A stretch of 64,000 nt of DNA from Rehmannia glutinosa (lineage: Eukaryota > Streptophyta > Magnoliopsida > Lamiales > Orobanchaceae): positions 48,429,150 to 48,493,149 of the forward strand of contig CM071935.1 of assembly GCA_016081115.2 (NCBI GenBank), given 5' to 3'. Positions 17,468 to 28,815 of this stretch are shown one piece after another; position 1 is the stretch's first letter; each line of letters begins with the position of its first letter. Both the position numbers and the translations under genes were made by a program. The notes beneath the pieces are model-generated. The model saw only the letters and a list, made by a program, of their open reading frames with translations, was not told the DNA's origin and did no database searches.

Positions 17468-18403
17468 ATCATTAATTAATCTAACAATTTTAAAGAAAAA
17501 ATGAATAAACTAGCCAAAAAAAAAATTTAAGTGTACCTGCACAACGTCACTCCACGAACCAGGATTTCGCATCACGGAGATCCCGTCTTGGACAATCCTA
17601 ACCAACTCATCCATCTCTCGTAGGGAGGAATCTCCTCCATGGTCGCCGGGTCATATACTGTGGCAGCAGGATCCCGACCATGCATACGATTCCATATAAG
17701 CTATATGGAATCCTACACATAGAAAATGTTTATGAATTAACAAGTATTATTTATTAAGTTTAAAGTAAAATGCGATACACATAATAAATAAACTAATCGA
17801 AAATATCGTAGACACAATCCTATAAGTTTCCAACTGCTTGGGATGAGGTACAAACCCAAGAAACTGGGGATCGGACTGTAATATGGACAGGTATGCATTT
17901 ATATGCTGTACAAATATGAAAGAAATCGTTATTAATCAATATGAAATAAATAAAATATTCATCAACTAAATAATACAAAATTTTAAGAAACTTACATCAT
18001 TCTCCAACTCTACAGTTGGATCCTCCATTTCCTTAAAAAAATGACGGCCCAACACAGTACAATAGCCACACGTTCCTCCTGCAATTGGATCCTCAAATAT
18101 TAAGACATTGCACTAATATAAAATGTTAATACTAAGACGACAAGAATATTAAGACAAATGCAAAATATTTAATACTTACTCTTCAGTAGACTGTAAGAAG
18201 CGCGCATACTCCACCTCGCTCGGGTCCGGCTTGTGAGTATTAGGATCTCTAAATGGGCTACGAATGAGACGCGACGACTGCCTATTCTGAACCTGAATGA
18301 AGGGAGTAGGTGGAGGGCGCTCGTGGACCAGGGACCACGAGTGTCGGAGAGGTAGCTCGAATACAGGGACCAATGGCCTCGGAATAGTGACCGACACTCG
18401 TGG

Positions 18404-18720
18404 TTACGGAGAATGTACCAAAACAGGCAGAATAGGAGTCGACAACGGCGGAAGAGAAGTCGACACTGCTGAAAGAGAAGTCGACACTGCCGGAAGAGGA
18501 GTCGACACTTCCAGAAGAGAAGTCGACACTGCCGGAAGAGGAGTTGATATCGGCGGAAGAGAAGTCAACACTGCCGGAAGAGGGGTCGACATCGACGGAA
18601 GGGAAATCGACACGCTGAGAATAGTAGTCGACAGGTGGAAGAGTAGTCGACACGGTGGAAGATGAGTCGACATCAGCTGAAGATGAGTCGTCTCTCTTTG
18701 ATGGGTGATCGTCGATGTCT
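18404..18720 (-). repeat. Ser-Val-Asp heptad repeats in the ULP1-like gene
   Basis: A roughly 21-bp unit reading GAAGTCGACACTGCCGGAA on plus repeats about a dozen times with small changes. The minus strand encodes units like SSGSVDF. The repeats probably form an unstructured linker between the N-terminal domain and the peptidase. The plus-strand open frame here is a shadow of the repeat. Confidence 0.8.
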
Positions 18721-18739
18721 GATGTGGCATTGACGATGG

Positions 18740-19640
18740 CGTCTACTGAGATGACTGGCTAGGAAATCTCCAACTACCATGCACGAAGTCATCATCTTTT
18801 CGATCAATGTATGGGAACAGGGCGAATCTCCTCTGAATAAGGTGCAGGAACCGGAACTAATTCCTAATCAGGCGTCTGTCCAATCGAGAACCCTCCTTTG
18901 AGATGAGAATCTCTAAGCGAGAAATAGCTCGATCGATGTATGGGAACAGAGCAGAATCTCCTCTGAATAAGGTCTCAACTCGCGTCTCTCTAACAGGCCA
19001 ATCTCCTCCCATATAACCCCCTCAGTAGCACCAACATATATGCCCGCCGAATCGATGGATCATCACAGTATACACGGAATGATGGATCATCGCGCGCATA
19101 CTCCCCATGGATGATGGATCATCACGTGCATGCGCACCGGTGATAAATCATCTGTCCCGGCCATCTAAGGGATCATCGCCGGTGGAATGATGGACCATCC
19201 GCCCTACACCACTTCTCCGTCTCTGCGAATCATAGGAGTAGTAGTCGTGGCCTCGAATCGGCTCTACCTCTCCCCGCCTCTGCCTCTACCCCTAGCGAGT
19301 AGCCCGCTGCCTCGTCGTCTTTGACACTCTACCATTGCCCTCGCCAATAGGGGTTGGGGTTGTCGAATCTGCACCGTACCCTGCCGCCTCGCCCTTGCCT
19401 CCCAGACCACCGCCCAAAACCGGTTCTTCTTTGGGATGAACCGGAGAGAACCTAAAAAATAATCGGCTCATCGATTCGCTCCATATATATCTCTTTGGAG
19501 CTCCTCCTCACTGGATCCAATATCTCATAACACACTAAAGCCTCGTAAATAAATATATAAATAAATTAATAAAAAACAATTTATAAATTAAATAAATAAA
19601 TAAGTAAACAATGTTGGAATGCATACCGGGTCAAAAAATA
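18740..19640 (-). other. Middle of the ULP1-like gene, intron or decayed exon
   Basis: No reading frame longer than background and no domain recognised. Words like ATGGATCATC recur at 19050-19200, a small degenerate repeat. Confidence 0.35.
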
Positions 19641-20635
19641 TCAACCACGTCAATGTTGGTCTTCGGAAACCTCCAACGGAGGCATCTAGGCATCTGGGTG
19701 TCGGATCTGAGTCGCCCAAACATTACCCAGGCGAGGTATCACCTCGAATGCCCAAATCTGTCAGAACATTGATAAGTGTCAAAATAAGATTTTTTTAAAT
19801 ATTTAAAAAACTAAGTACAAATATAAATAAAGTAAAAAAATATACGTACCAGCAAGACATACGTGGGACCATAAAAGTGATAACTAGGTGGGCGATATCG
19901 AGGTGGAACGTTCTTAATATATCGGCCATGTGGCGTAACATCATGCAAGCTTCGAATATGATGTAGCAAAATCAACGGAGTATTTCCCCAAGGCCTCCCC
20001 GCGTGCATCGTCCTCGATCAAGAACCATAGCCAACGGTCCACTGCGATCGTCGGCCATCAAAACACGTACCATATAAAAAGGCAAATAATACCTTCGCCA
20101 CCTTTAGGGCATCGTCCCTCGGTGAGTCGGGAAGGTGTCATCGAAAAATAAATCGCGTAATTGCACTGGCGTAACACGATCACCCCGAGGCCAATACCGT
20201 CGATAAATACCGGTCTCGGGTAGCTCAAATGCACTGTTAGGGTCAAATGTTGACCCTAAAAACCTCAAAGCGGATACCATAGCAAAATCACTCAGGGAGA
20301 ATCTAATAGTACCGCTCTCCGACGTGGAACCAACACTCTAATTCCAGAGCATCTGGCACACGCATCTCCATCACTACCAATGAATGAAGTGCCGCATTAT
20401 AGCTAACTCCGTCATACCCGAAATCCGTAAAATGGCCAAGTCATCTTTGATTATTTGAATTATAGCGGTCGAGTGTACCCGCGATTTGGGCCCTCTCGAT
20501 GATAAGAGGGTCTCCTCCACAGATGGATCAACCTACAACAATAATTAATTGCAATTTAACAAGTTGAATTATTGAAAAATTGAAGAAATGGCATAAACTC
20601 AAAGGAAAAAACAAAAATTATGAAACAGACTACTT

Positions 20636-21010
20636 GTGGCACGATATGGCATAAATCGTGCCAACAAATATAAAGTGCACGAAATAGGGTACGATATAAG
20701 CACACAAGTACATTTCAAAATAGGCACGATTTATACATTTCAAAATAGGCACGATTTATACATTTCAAAATAGGCACACAAAATAGGCACGATTTATATA
20801 GGCACGATATAAGCAGTGTATTATACATTTTCAAAACAGGCACGATTTCAAAATGGGCACACAAAATAGGCACGATATAAGCAGTGTATTCAAAATAGGC
20901 ACGATAATTGGTCTAATCGTGCCAAAAATAGCCTACAACACGATATGTGCCATATCGTGCCAAAAATAGCCTACGGCACGATATGTGGCACGATTTGTGC
21001 CATATCGTGC
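20636..21010. repeat. Right cluster of GGCACGAT half-sites
   Basis: At least ten copies of GGCACGAT or ATCGTGCC. Some pair as palindromes with looser centres (for example GGCACGATATGGCATAAATCGTGCC split around 20650), and AAAATAGGCACGATTTATA repeats. Single copies also occur at 21252 and 21381. The cluster faces the ULP1-like promoter as the left cluster faces the transposase promoter. Confidence 0.8.
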
Positions 21011-21559
21011 CGCATCATCTTCTACCTTAAATTGTGCCACAATAACTAGAAAATCAATCCCATTTTCGAATAATACACTACCCCAAAACACAAAAATTAC
21101 ACCTAAAACTTCAATAAAACACCATTAATTCACATTATCAAGTATATACACCAACAACTAAACCCTAAAACCCTAAATCCATGAAATCCAATATAAATTA
21201 ACTTTGAACTTGAAGCAACCAAAAAATCCAAAATCTATTTCGAGCATAAGGGGCACGATATGAGAAATATATAAAACCTTACCTGTTCGGGAGCGGAGGA
21301 GGAGGGTGCGGAGGCGGCGACGGCAGCAGCAGAGGCGGACGACGGTTGGTGTGAATCCATGGAGCTTTTGGTTTTTTACTTGCACGATATGAGGCACGAT
21401 TTAGTTTTTGGTTTTGCTTCTTTTTTACTTTTGCTTTTGGGTTTTACCGTTTGTATTACTTTGTCTTGGTTTGTGTGTGTGTATAATGAATGGCATACAG
21501 TTTTCTATATGGATTTAATGGGTATAAAGATGACTTTAATTTCAAAATTCAAAAAACAC

Positions 21560-21668
21560 CAACTTAAAGGAGGGACAATTTCGCCATTTTGGGTAGAAAA
21601 GATTTTTGTTATCTTGGTGGGTAGAAAGGAGTACCCACTATCCATAGTGGGTACTTAAAAACTTTCCC
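21560..21668 (-). repeat. Right terminal inverted repeat of the MULE
   Basis: Reverse complement begins GGGAAAGTTTTTAAGTACCC and shares ordered blocks with 12927-13030. Adjacent target duplication at 21669-21677. Confidence 0.7.
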
Positions 21669-21677
21669 ATTTAAAAA

Positions 21678-22035
21678 TATAGAGTTGGTCGTTGATGGAA
21701 TTAACGACTAAAGCTTATTCGTAATTCGCAACAACGAAGGGATTGAATTTTAATTTTTTTTTAAATTTTAATGCAGTTGTTACTTGAAATTTAAAATATT
21801 TTTTAAAAAATTGTAACCCAGCCGTTAATTACTTAAAGTAACTATTTGGAAGGGAAAATTAAAAAAATAGAATCCGTTAGCGGGTTGTCATATCCCGTTG
21901 ACGTTGGCAGAATTTTAGCAGCTTTTTGCCAGTCGTGACTGGCAATCACGACTGGACTGGGATTATTTTTAAAATTCACGATGCATTTTGGCTATAAATT
22001 GGTTGTTGCTTCCTCAACAGATTGCTCTCCTCATC
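21678..22035. repeat. Inverted AGTCGTGACTGG-type repeats
   Basis: Contains CCAGTCGTGACTGG and AATCACGACTGGACTGGGAT (about 21929-21964) and GTTGATGGAATTAACGACTAA (21690-21711). Similar words occur at 34555-34710. These look like subterminal repeats of a CACTA-like element, but no ends or transposase are visible. Confidence 0.4.
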
Positions 22036-23087
22036 TGTTGGGAAATTATTTTGTAGATTTTGATGAATGTCATGTAAAACTTAGATTAGAATGTTGGCAC
22101 CCCATTTTCCTTGTAATAGATAGGGCTGAATAAGCTGAGTCAAGTCAGCTATGCCTGGAAATACAAGAAGTCAACTGAAGAAGTGAAGTGAAGACTCCGC
22201 TGAGGAACAACTGAGTATGGCCAAGACAGAGGACCAAGGACTCGATCAAGACGTAATGTACCGGTGAGGGACAGTGTGTGTGAAGAGTCAGTTAAGTCAA
22301 CTCAAGAAGCCATGTCACAAGTTGAAGTGACAGATGAGTCTTTCAATGATTGGAGCAGACTCAAGTCACCTGGGGAAAAAGGCAGCTGGAAAGAGGAGTT
22401 AACCGAAAAGAATCCGTTTGATTGATAAGTCAAGAACATTACTTAAACAAGTAATACACCCATACTTCCAGGTCTTAAAGTGCTCGATCCCCAAAAGCAT
22501 GCAAAAGGAATAAACCAATGGGAAAATCTTGCACCTCATGTCGAACACGAAAAGCCTGGACATTCATTTAATACGAGGAAAGGTCTACATCTCAAGATTG
22601 AAGACCAAGAAAAGACAAGCCAAGCGAACACAAGTGACTTTTGAAAATCGGCCTATCTCTTCAACGGGCAAATTTTTGAAAGTTCACTATAAAAGGCTGA
22701 GGAATCTCATTGAGAAAATGTTACCTGAACCAAGAACAAGCAAGCATTATTCAAACTCTAACTCGCAAAATATTCTCAAGATATTCAAGCAAAATCCTAA
22801 AGCCTAAATCTCAAAGGAAATCAATCCAACACAAATTTGTGAAGTAACAAGGCAGCTGCCCTATGAAGAAGCTGAGTCGGACGAGAAGCCAGTTGTGTGA
22901 CCAAGGCATCTCCAGACTGAGTCCAAGGAGCAAGTCAATTTGTGTGATCAAGACTTGTCTCTGGGCGATAACCACTCGTGAATTGATCATTACTTAGTGG
23001 ATTCCTCCAAGAGTTGGAGGAGAGAGGATTAGAAGAATTACCCCATCTTCGAACCTCTATAAAAATCACTTGTGTCATTTACATTTC
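22036..23087 (+). repeat. Truncated Sirevirus-family LTR
   Basis: Begins TGTTGGGAAATT and matches the first two thirds of the LTR at 39703-41273, including the TATA box (TATAAAA at 22688-22694) and the CTCTATAAAAAT region. It stops near CATTTACATTTC; the last 500 bp and any internal sequence are missing. It is closer to the Sirevirus-1 LTR than to the Sirevirus-2 LTR. Confidence 0.85.
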
Positions 23088-23263
23088 GGACTTTTGTGGG
23101 CACCACGATCGGACATGATCGGAAATAAGGCGGAGACAGCAAACAACGGTCTTTTTTAGGTAAATTTTTCATGTAAATTTTTTTAAAAACTAATTTTATG
23201 TTTTTCTTAATAATATGAAAATTTTAATTTTTTCATGAAATTATTACTCCATCATATCTTGAC

Positions 23264-23545
23264 ATGGAGACGGGATACCAGCCATCAGATATTACAGCTC
23301 ACGATCTTGTAAGATTATTTATATATATAATGTTTGCATTTTATTATGACATTCAAAATTACTTATACAAAACTATATTTACTTTCACAAAGAATCGGAT
23401 GAGACGATTAATGCTTGGTGCAACACATGCGACAAATGACGATCCAGAGTCATGGCCACGTCTACGGAGAGCTGTTATGGATATCAGTGATGAAATGGAG
23501 AAACATATTAGCTCGTCTCATGTTCGCCAAAAATATTTAGATCAT
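23264..23545 (+). pseudogene. Element-type protein remnant, upstream piece
   Basis: Open frame beginning METGYQPSDITAHDL, later MRRLMLGATHATNDD and SWPRLRRAVMDISDEMEKHI. I do not recognise a catalytic domain. The style and the piece at 25230-25800 recall the C-terminal tail of plant mobile-domain proteins of DNA transposons. Part may be intron (about 23310-23390 is AT-rich). An LTR-like insertion interrupts it near 23548. Confidence 0.35.
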
Positions 23546-23550
23546 GCAAC

Positions 23551-25218
23551 TGCAAGTGTACAGTGTAATTTATAGAATAATGGCAAGCAAGGTCGTATTC
23601 CTCAGGGATTGATATGTGAAACACTTAGGCTATAATAACATCGCATTCCAATTTTATTGAAGCGACCGAATATCAAGTTTTATAATAAAATAAAAAATAA
23701 CAAGAAAAATAAATAAATTTGCGAATCCCACAAGTATTTTCAACAACTACAGGAGCAACCTTAGGCACATAATCTCAACATGTTTCTTCAATATTAAATC
23801 AAATTAAAGTTTCAAAACCAATTCATGCAATTATATGGGGTCAATTCCTAAGATAGTCTATTTTCCCTCCAGGGCGGCGCATAAACAGTAGATTAATAAC
23901 AATTGTAGGTCTCCCGACTCGATACAACTATTATTAACTCCCAAAAGATTTATGAATTGAATGACTCCCCACAAACAGTTGTAGGTCTCCCGACTCGATG
24001 CACCCATTTATGTCTAAATTCGATTTTCGTCTTTGTTAGAACTCCTCTTCCAAATTTCACACTAACAAATATGACATGCAAATTATTCCCGGCCAAATAA
24101 TAAGCAATTAAGAATAAGCATTCGAATTCATAAAATGGAAAGCATGAATCAATTAAGAAAGCAATTAATCAAGATTTAACATGAATCCACAATTTTGATT
24201 ATGCCCCTAAGATCTGAAAGATTAGCCAAACATTGATTACAAACTCATAGACAAATTTGAAATCAACATTATAACATTGTTTAAGCACATACAAGAGATC
24301 TATACATAGAAAGAAAACCCCTTCTTGTCAGGATGAATTCCCCTCCTAAGCCTTCGAAGCTCTTGTGCTCCCATAGATGCGAAAGGCCTTGTGATGTTCT
24401 TCGCGACCTAGCCCTACTCTCTCAGAAGACTTGAATCTTGTGTTCCTGTGTAATTTTATGTGTTGTATGCCGTATTGATGAATATTTGATGATGAAATTT
24501 CGTGCAAGTCTTGGGTCCCTTTTATAGATTCTTGGAGAGGTCACTTGTAAAGTTGGAAGGGGAAAAGAACTCCAAAAAACGCGTGGCAGAGTCCCACACG
24601 GCCTGGCCGTGTAGCCTCACACGCCCGTGTGGGTTTTTTAGGCCAACTCCACATGACCAAATGGGTCCCACATGGTCTGGCCATGCGGCTTGATTCCGTC
24701 CCTTGCTTTCGTCCCTTTTTCATATGGTTGTCATTTTCACACGGGTATTTTCACATGGTCGTGTGGCACCACACGATCTGGCCGTGTGACATGTGTTTGT
24801 CTATGTTTTTGTCCGAATTGGCTCCTAGGGTCTTCCTAAAAGTCGTAGCCCTTTCTTGTAGCTTTCCATAGCCACTTGAATCACCTTAATATCAATTTTG
24901 TAGAGAAAGTTATGGTCCAAATACTGAACCCTGCTAGTGCTGGAAACTGTTAGAGCATTTGGACGTTTTTGAAGGAAATTCCCTTTTGTTTGATCGCCCA
25001 TGCTTCTCTCCTTCACATTTTGCTCGTACCTTAGCTCTTCACCTATACTTTGGATATAGTTTTATATCCAATTTAGCTCCATTTCCTGTAAGAAGTTACA
25101 AAAATACGCAGTATCACGCCCAACAAATGAAACATAGTCAAAACACACTAAATATGCATGCAAATGCATCAAATACATACCATAATCAACCAAATGCACG
25201 TATAATTTACACGTATCA
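23551..25218 (-). repeat. Solo-like LTR of a Gypsy family shared with 49030
   Basis: Starts TGCAAGTGTACAGTG and ends near CACGTATCA. It matches the LTR at 49030-50559 at both ends (CGCAAGT..ACGGTGT, CACAGGGA-like, then CACTTGAATCA, ATATCAATTTTGTAGAGA and TTTGGACGTTT). The middle (24590-24800) has CACACGGCCTGGCCGTGTAG-like inverted words. Exact ends and target duplication could not be fixed; a short TGCA is near both sides. Confidence 0.6.
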
Positions 25219-25229
25219 TCTCAAAATAT

Positions 25230-25800
25230 TGCATCACCTACTAGACAGGAGGCCCCTGCTGAAGATACCACGACAACCACTCAGTACACGCCTACCATAT
25301 TTGCACCCCTGATATACAATTGGCTGATCCTTCGAGATCCACACCTCAGATGAATTTCGGTAAGAATATTAATACTAATTCACATACATTTAGATATATG
25401 TTTCAGGTGTCATGATATTTTGATCTTATTTTCAGATATGGCTGGTCCATCTCATGGGTATGGTGGAGATTATTACATTCCCCAGTATTCATAGACAGAC
25501 TCATATTTTTTACGCCTCCAGTTAGTGGACCATCATGGACATCATATACATCACTTCTACAGTCCGATATTGGCATGCCAATCCAACATTTCTCAGGTTT
25601 TGATCAATCCAGATTTAGGCATCCTGAATTTCATACATCACATGTTGCATTTCGCCTGGTTAGCCGTGTCAGTACCACACATGATGATGATGATGATGAT
25701 GATGATGATACACAGTCTGTTCAAGCGAACGAGCATGTAGATGCAACTAGACGTAGAAGTACACGTCAGATACAACATCCTAGATGTGGTACTGGGGGCA
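25230..25800 (+). pseudogene. Element-type protein remnant, downstream piece
   Basis: Continues the remnant at 23264. In shifting frames it reads AGPSHGYGGDYYIPQYS, HFSGFDQSRFRHPEFHTSHV, a poly-Asp run from a GAT microsatellite, then RRRSTRQIQHPRCGTGG before a stop. An R/P-rich tail ending in CGTGG or CGTH is common at the end of plant mobile-domain element proteins, so I infer that class weakly. Confidence 0.35.
25682..25711 (+). repeat. (ATG)n microsatellite
   Basis: About nine tandem GAT/ATG triplets in the protein remnant, read as poly-Asp in one frame and poly-Met in another. Confidence 0.9.
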
Positions 25801-25960
25801 TAGGTATTAAGATTTTTATCGTGTCAAGACAAATATTGTATCATCCTATTATTGTGTATTCTCTCAGTATTTATATTTCACTGTTATATTAATGTGAATT
25901 GCGAAGATAGAAAATATTGATGTGTTTTCAATTCACGATTATTATTAACGGATAAAAAAT

Positions 25961-27879
25961 TGTGGCGCCCACCCTATTACTACTATTTCTAAAAAATATA
26001 TAAACACTACAACTCGACCACAAACTCTATTTAAAACGGGTATTTTTTTCTTTTTCTATGTAAATTTAAGAACAGACAACAATGAAATAAGCCATGTATA
26101 CCGCACACAAAGATTTTATCGTTTAAAAGTAAAAGGACAGTCAACCCTGTCTGTAAGTAAACAAGATGACTAGATATATACAAATCCAGAACTCAACCAA
26201 CACGCTATTTACATATATTTACAATACAGTTTCAAAAGTTATAAACAGAACAAGTTCCTATATATAACACAACAAAAGAAAAACCAAAATGAACCCAAAA
26301 CCAAGCCCGACAGGTCATCATCCATATCCATAATCCTCAAAACCTGAAGAAGCTTCAGCACTGCACAATAAGCCAGCGACTCAGGCATTCGCATGCTCAC
26401 CTGCAATGTATGAACTACATGAGCTAAAGCTCAACAAGTAAAATTCATGCATGTCCAAATAATAATGATGATTTTCCAACATGTAATGCTAACATGTAAA
26501 AAATGAATCAAAATATTTTTCTCAAATCATTTTCTTTCATTTGGGCCCCTGACCCAACTACTATGCACTGGAAAAGAGCTCTGCACACATCAATAATGAA
26601 ATGGCCAATAATATAAGTATGGATCTATGTGTGGACCATCCTCCTGCGGCCCAGCCAAGGGCCCCCTGTGTGCATTCCTTGTATCCACCAAGAAGTATCC
26701 CACCCTGCAGGGCCATACATAAGCACTCACAAATGGACCATCCTCCTGTGACCCACCAAGAGCCCATCTCCTATCTAGATCTGTGTTCACCAGGAAATAT
26801 CCCATCTGTTGTACCTAAACGTATATAAGAAGCATGCCCAGCATGCCTCGGTGCCCTAACAGTGTTCAACAAACATCTATTTTCTATCTGAAAATATTTT
26901 CGTGCATGCGGATATTCTCTTGTAATATGCATGCACATGCAAATGTTGTGAATGACATGTTCAATGGCTCACCAAGCACCATATTGCAACATCATGCAAG
27001 CCAATTATGCAACATATAATACCCACGTACATTCAACAAGATACCACGGTCACGTATAATATAATTAATTCATACAATACTATGTCCATGCATTACGATT
27101 TGCATATGGATTTTTACTTACCTTTCATCCTTGAATATGCTTTGAAAGTTAAGTATGTGTCTTTCCTTCTTAGCCTTAAATGAAAGACAACTTTGTGAAA
27201 ATATAAAATATGAATTTCAATTTTTCCTTTTTCTTTCTTTTTTTTTTTTTTAATTGTCAAGTATATTATCCAAAGTTTTATGGAGGATTTTAGTTCTGAA
27301 ATTTGACCAAGTAAACTATCAAACTCTAAATCTTATAATAATATAATCTTAATCAATTAAAATTTCGTCCTCCCACATAAAGATTGTACAAATTCTGATA
27401 TAGCAAGATATAATTTAAATCAATATATAAAACCTATCTATACCCATTTCAATACTAATGGTTAAGATGTAGATTTTCATTTGATTATCCTAAGCAACAA
27501 GGTTCTGCCCTTTTTCATCAATATCCTCTTTTGGAATTCTAACAATTGTATTGGCCATTGTATAAGACCACACAGACATCATTGGTATGACAATTTAGAA
27601 TTAGTTATTATAGCATATAATATATTTCTTTTAAATTTTTTTTCACCAGTTATTTAAATAAAACAAGGCCTAAAATATTTTCCATATTCAGATATAACAT
27701 GCCATAATTTATCTTAGTCTATATAATCAAACTTAAAATCCCAATCTGATCAATTTTTATTAGTAACTTTCAGGACACCTAATAATAGACAAGTAATCAA
27801 ACTTGTGTACATAATATATATGTAGGATTGAATAAAGGTTTCCTCATTGAAAGTTCTAACACCAAGACTGGATATTACA
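25961..27879 (-). repeat. Putative Gypsy solo LTR, minus orientation
   Basis: Minus strand begins TGTAATATCCAGTC at 27879 and ends GGGCGCCACA at 25961. The start resembles the Gypsy LTR at 34950 (TGTAATATCCAC). Phrases such as CATGAGCTAAAGCTCAACAAGTAAAA (about 26418-26443 on plus) are of a kind seen in plant Gypsy LTRs. A duplicated block (CCATCCTCCTG plus CACCAAGA, about 26637-26780) lies inside. No primer site, polypurine tract or target duplication was found, so boundaries are tentative. Confidence 0.4.
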
Positions 27880-28148
27880 TTTGAAACTGAAGTTGGGTCT
27901 AAAGATAATTACATTTCTTCTGTATTTGTTTTGTTTTTAACGCCTCTTCTCACTTTTATCTTCTCTCTATTTTCCTGCTCTCTTTTCTTTTTCCATGCGT
28001 GTTGACCTCCAGGTATGTATGTGTTTACAAGTGAGCCAAGTCTAATCACACACACACACATGTATTCCTATCCCATTTGAGGCGGTGGTGCATGTATATA
28101 TTATCTAAAATATATGTGCATGCGTAGAGATGTTAAAATTTAGGATTA

Positions 28149-28180
<32 letters not shown>

Positions 28181-28295
28181 CATGTGTGCTTGTAAATGGT
28201 GTACACATATATATTTATTCTTATTCAACGTTTGGTGGCGTGTGTTATTTACATACTTAAATATTAATATATAATTAAATTGAAGATGGTTTCAC
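27880..28295. other. Intergenic DNA with CA and TA microsatellites
   Basis: (CA)n at about 28050-28060 and (TA)n at about 28148-28180. No gene seen. Confidence 0.6.
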
Positions 28296-28300
28296 ACATA

Positions 28301-28815
28301 TGTAGTGTTTAGTTGTATAATTTTTATATTATTAATATGTAATATACTGAGTATTAAGCTTCTTATAATTTTTAGAGAAGAAATAGACTTGGGGGAGAAG
28401 ATAGAGAGAATAATTGTAACAACTTTTTCTGATATCTCCATACGTGCTCACTTGCACCTAATATATGTTTGGCACCACTATTTACAATTTGAAATATCTG
28501 CCAATGAATAACAGAATTACCGATCCTCACTCTACACTTGTAAGGCTGGAATTCATTACCTCAAAATAAGCATATTAATTAAGTGGTGGATACGTGTCCA
28601 GTAGTAGCATCCCCTTTTTGCCTCCCAAGCACAGTACTGAATCTTCAGCTGCCTCAAACCCATCAGCTCTCTTTCCTCTCAAACCTTCAGCTGCCTTAAA
28701 CCCATCAGCTCTCTTTCCTCTCAAATCTTCAGCTACCTCAAACCCATCAGCTCTCTTTCATCTCTTCTCGATCTTCTCCTTTAATCCATCCCTGCTGAAC
28801 CCCAAGCTCATGATA
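28301..28815 (-). repeat. 3' LTR of the chromovirus
   Basis: Plus-strand start TGTAGTGTTTAGTTG, end near CTCATGATA. About 6-7% different from the other LTR over the first 230 bp by eye, and it lacks GGAAGAGGAGA-type sequence. It holds three tandem copies of a roughly 44-bp unit (TTCAGCTGCCTCAAACCCAT...) at 28630-28760. C-rich DNA right of it gives a minus-strand CACAGGGG, a weak polypurine tract. Confidence 0.85.

Larger units (their letters stand above)
17024..21360 (-). pseudogene. ULP1-like peptidase gene of the MULE, spliced, broken
   Basis: Starts at ATG 21360 in the subterminal region. Exon 1 (21360-21283, 26 codons, Ser/Ala-rich) ends at GTAAG and a second exon begins after TTGTAG at 20532. 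The next segments (about 20290-19700) encode FDPNSAFELPETGIYRRYWP, WGNTPLILL and WAFEVIPRLGNVWA. These resemble the DUF1985-like N-terminal domain common in plant element ULP1 proteins. A Ser/Val/Asp repeat follows (18.7-18.4 kb), then the C48 peptidase at 17467-17024, ending at TAG 17026-17024. Several in-frame stops are present. The family removes SUMO-like peptides; its role in transposition is unknown. Confidence 0.75.
12927..21668. mobile_element. Mutator-like element with transposase and ULP1-like gene
   Basis: 8.7 kb flanked by ATTTAAAAA at 12918-12926 and 21669-21677, a perfect 9-bp target duplication. The two ends are degenerate inverted repeats of about 100 bp. Inside, a MuDR-type transposase (plus) and a ULP1 peptidase-like gene (minus) converge near 16.8 kb. 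This gene pair is known in plant ULP1-carrying (KI-type) MULEs. Both genes are broken. Clusters of an 18-bp palindrome lie near the left end and between the two genes, with related half-sites near the right end. Confidence 0.88.

Noticed and set aside
18297..18665. 122-codon plus-strand open frame
   Set aside because: Mirror of the 21-bp coding minisatellite on the minus strand; the minus-strand frame fits the ULP1-like gene.
26561..26828. Overlapping Pro/Trp-rich open frames on both strands
   Set aside because: A duplicated non-coding block inside a putative LTR explains them; no start context or domain.
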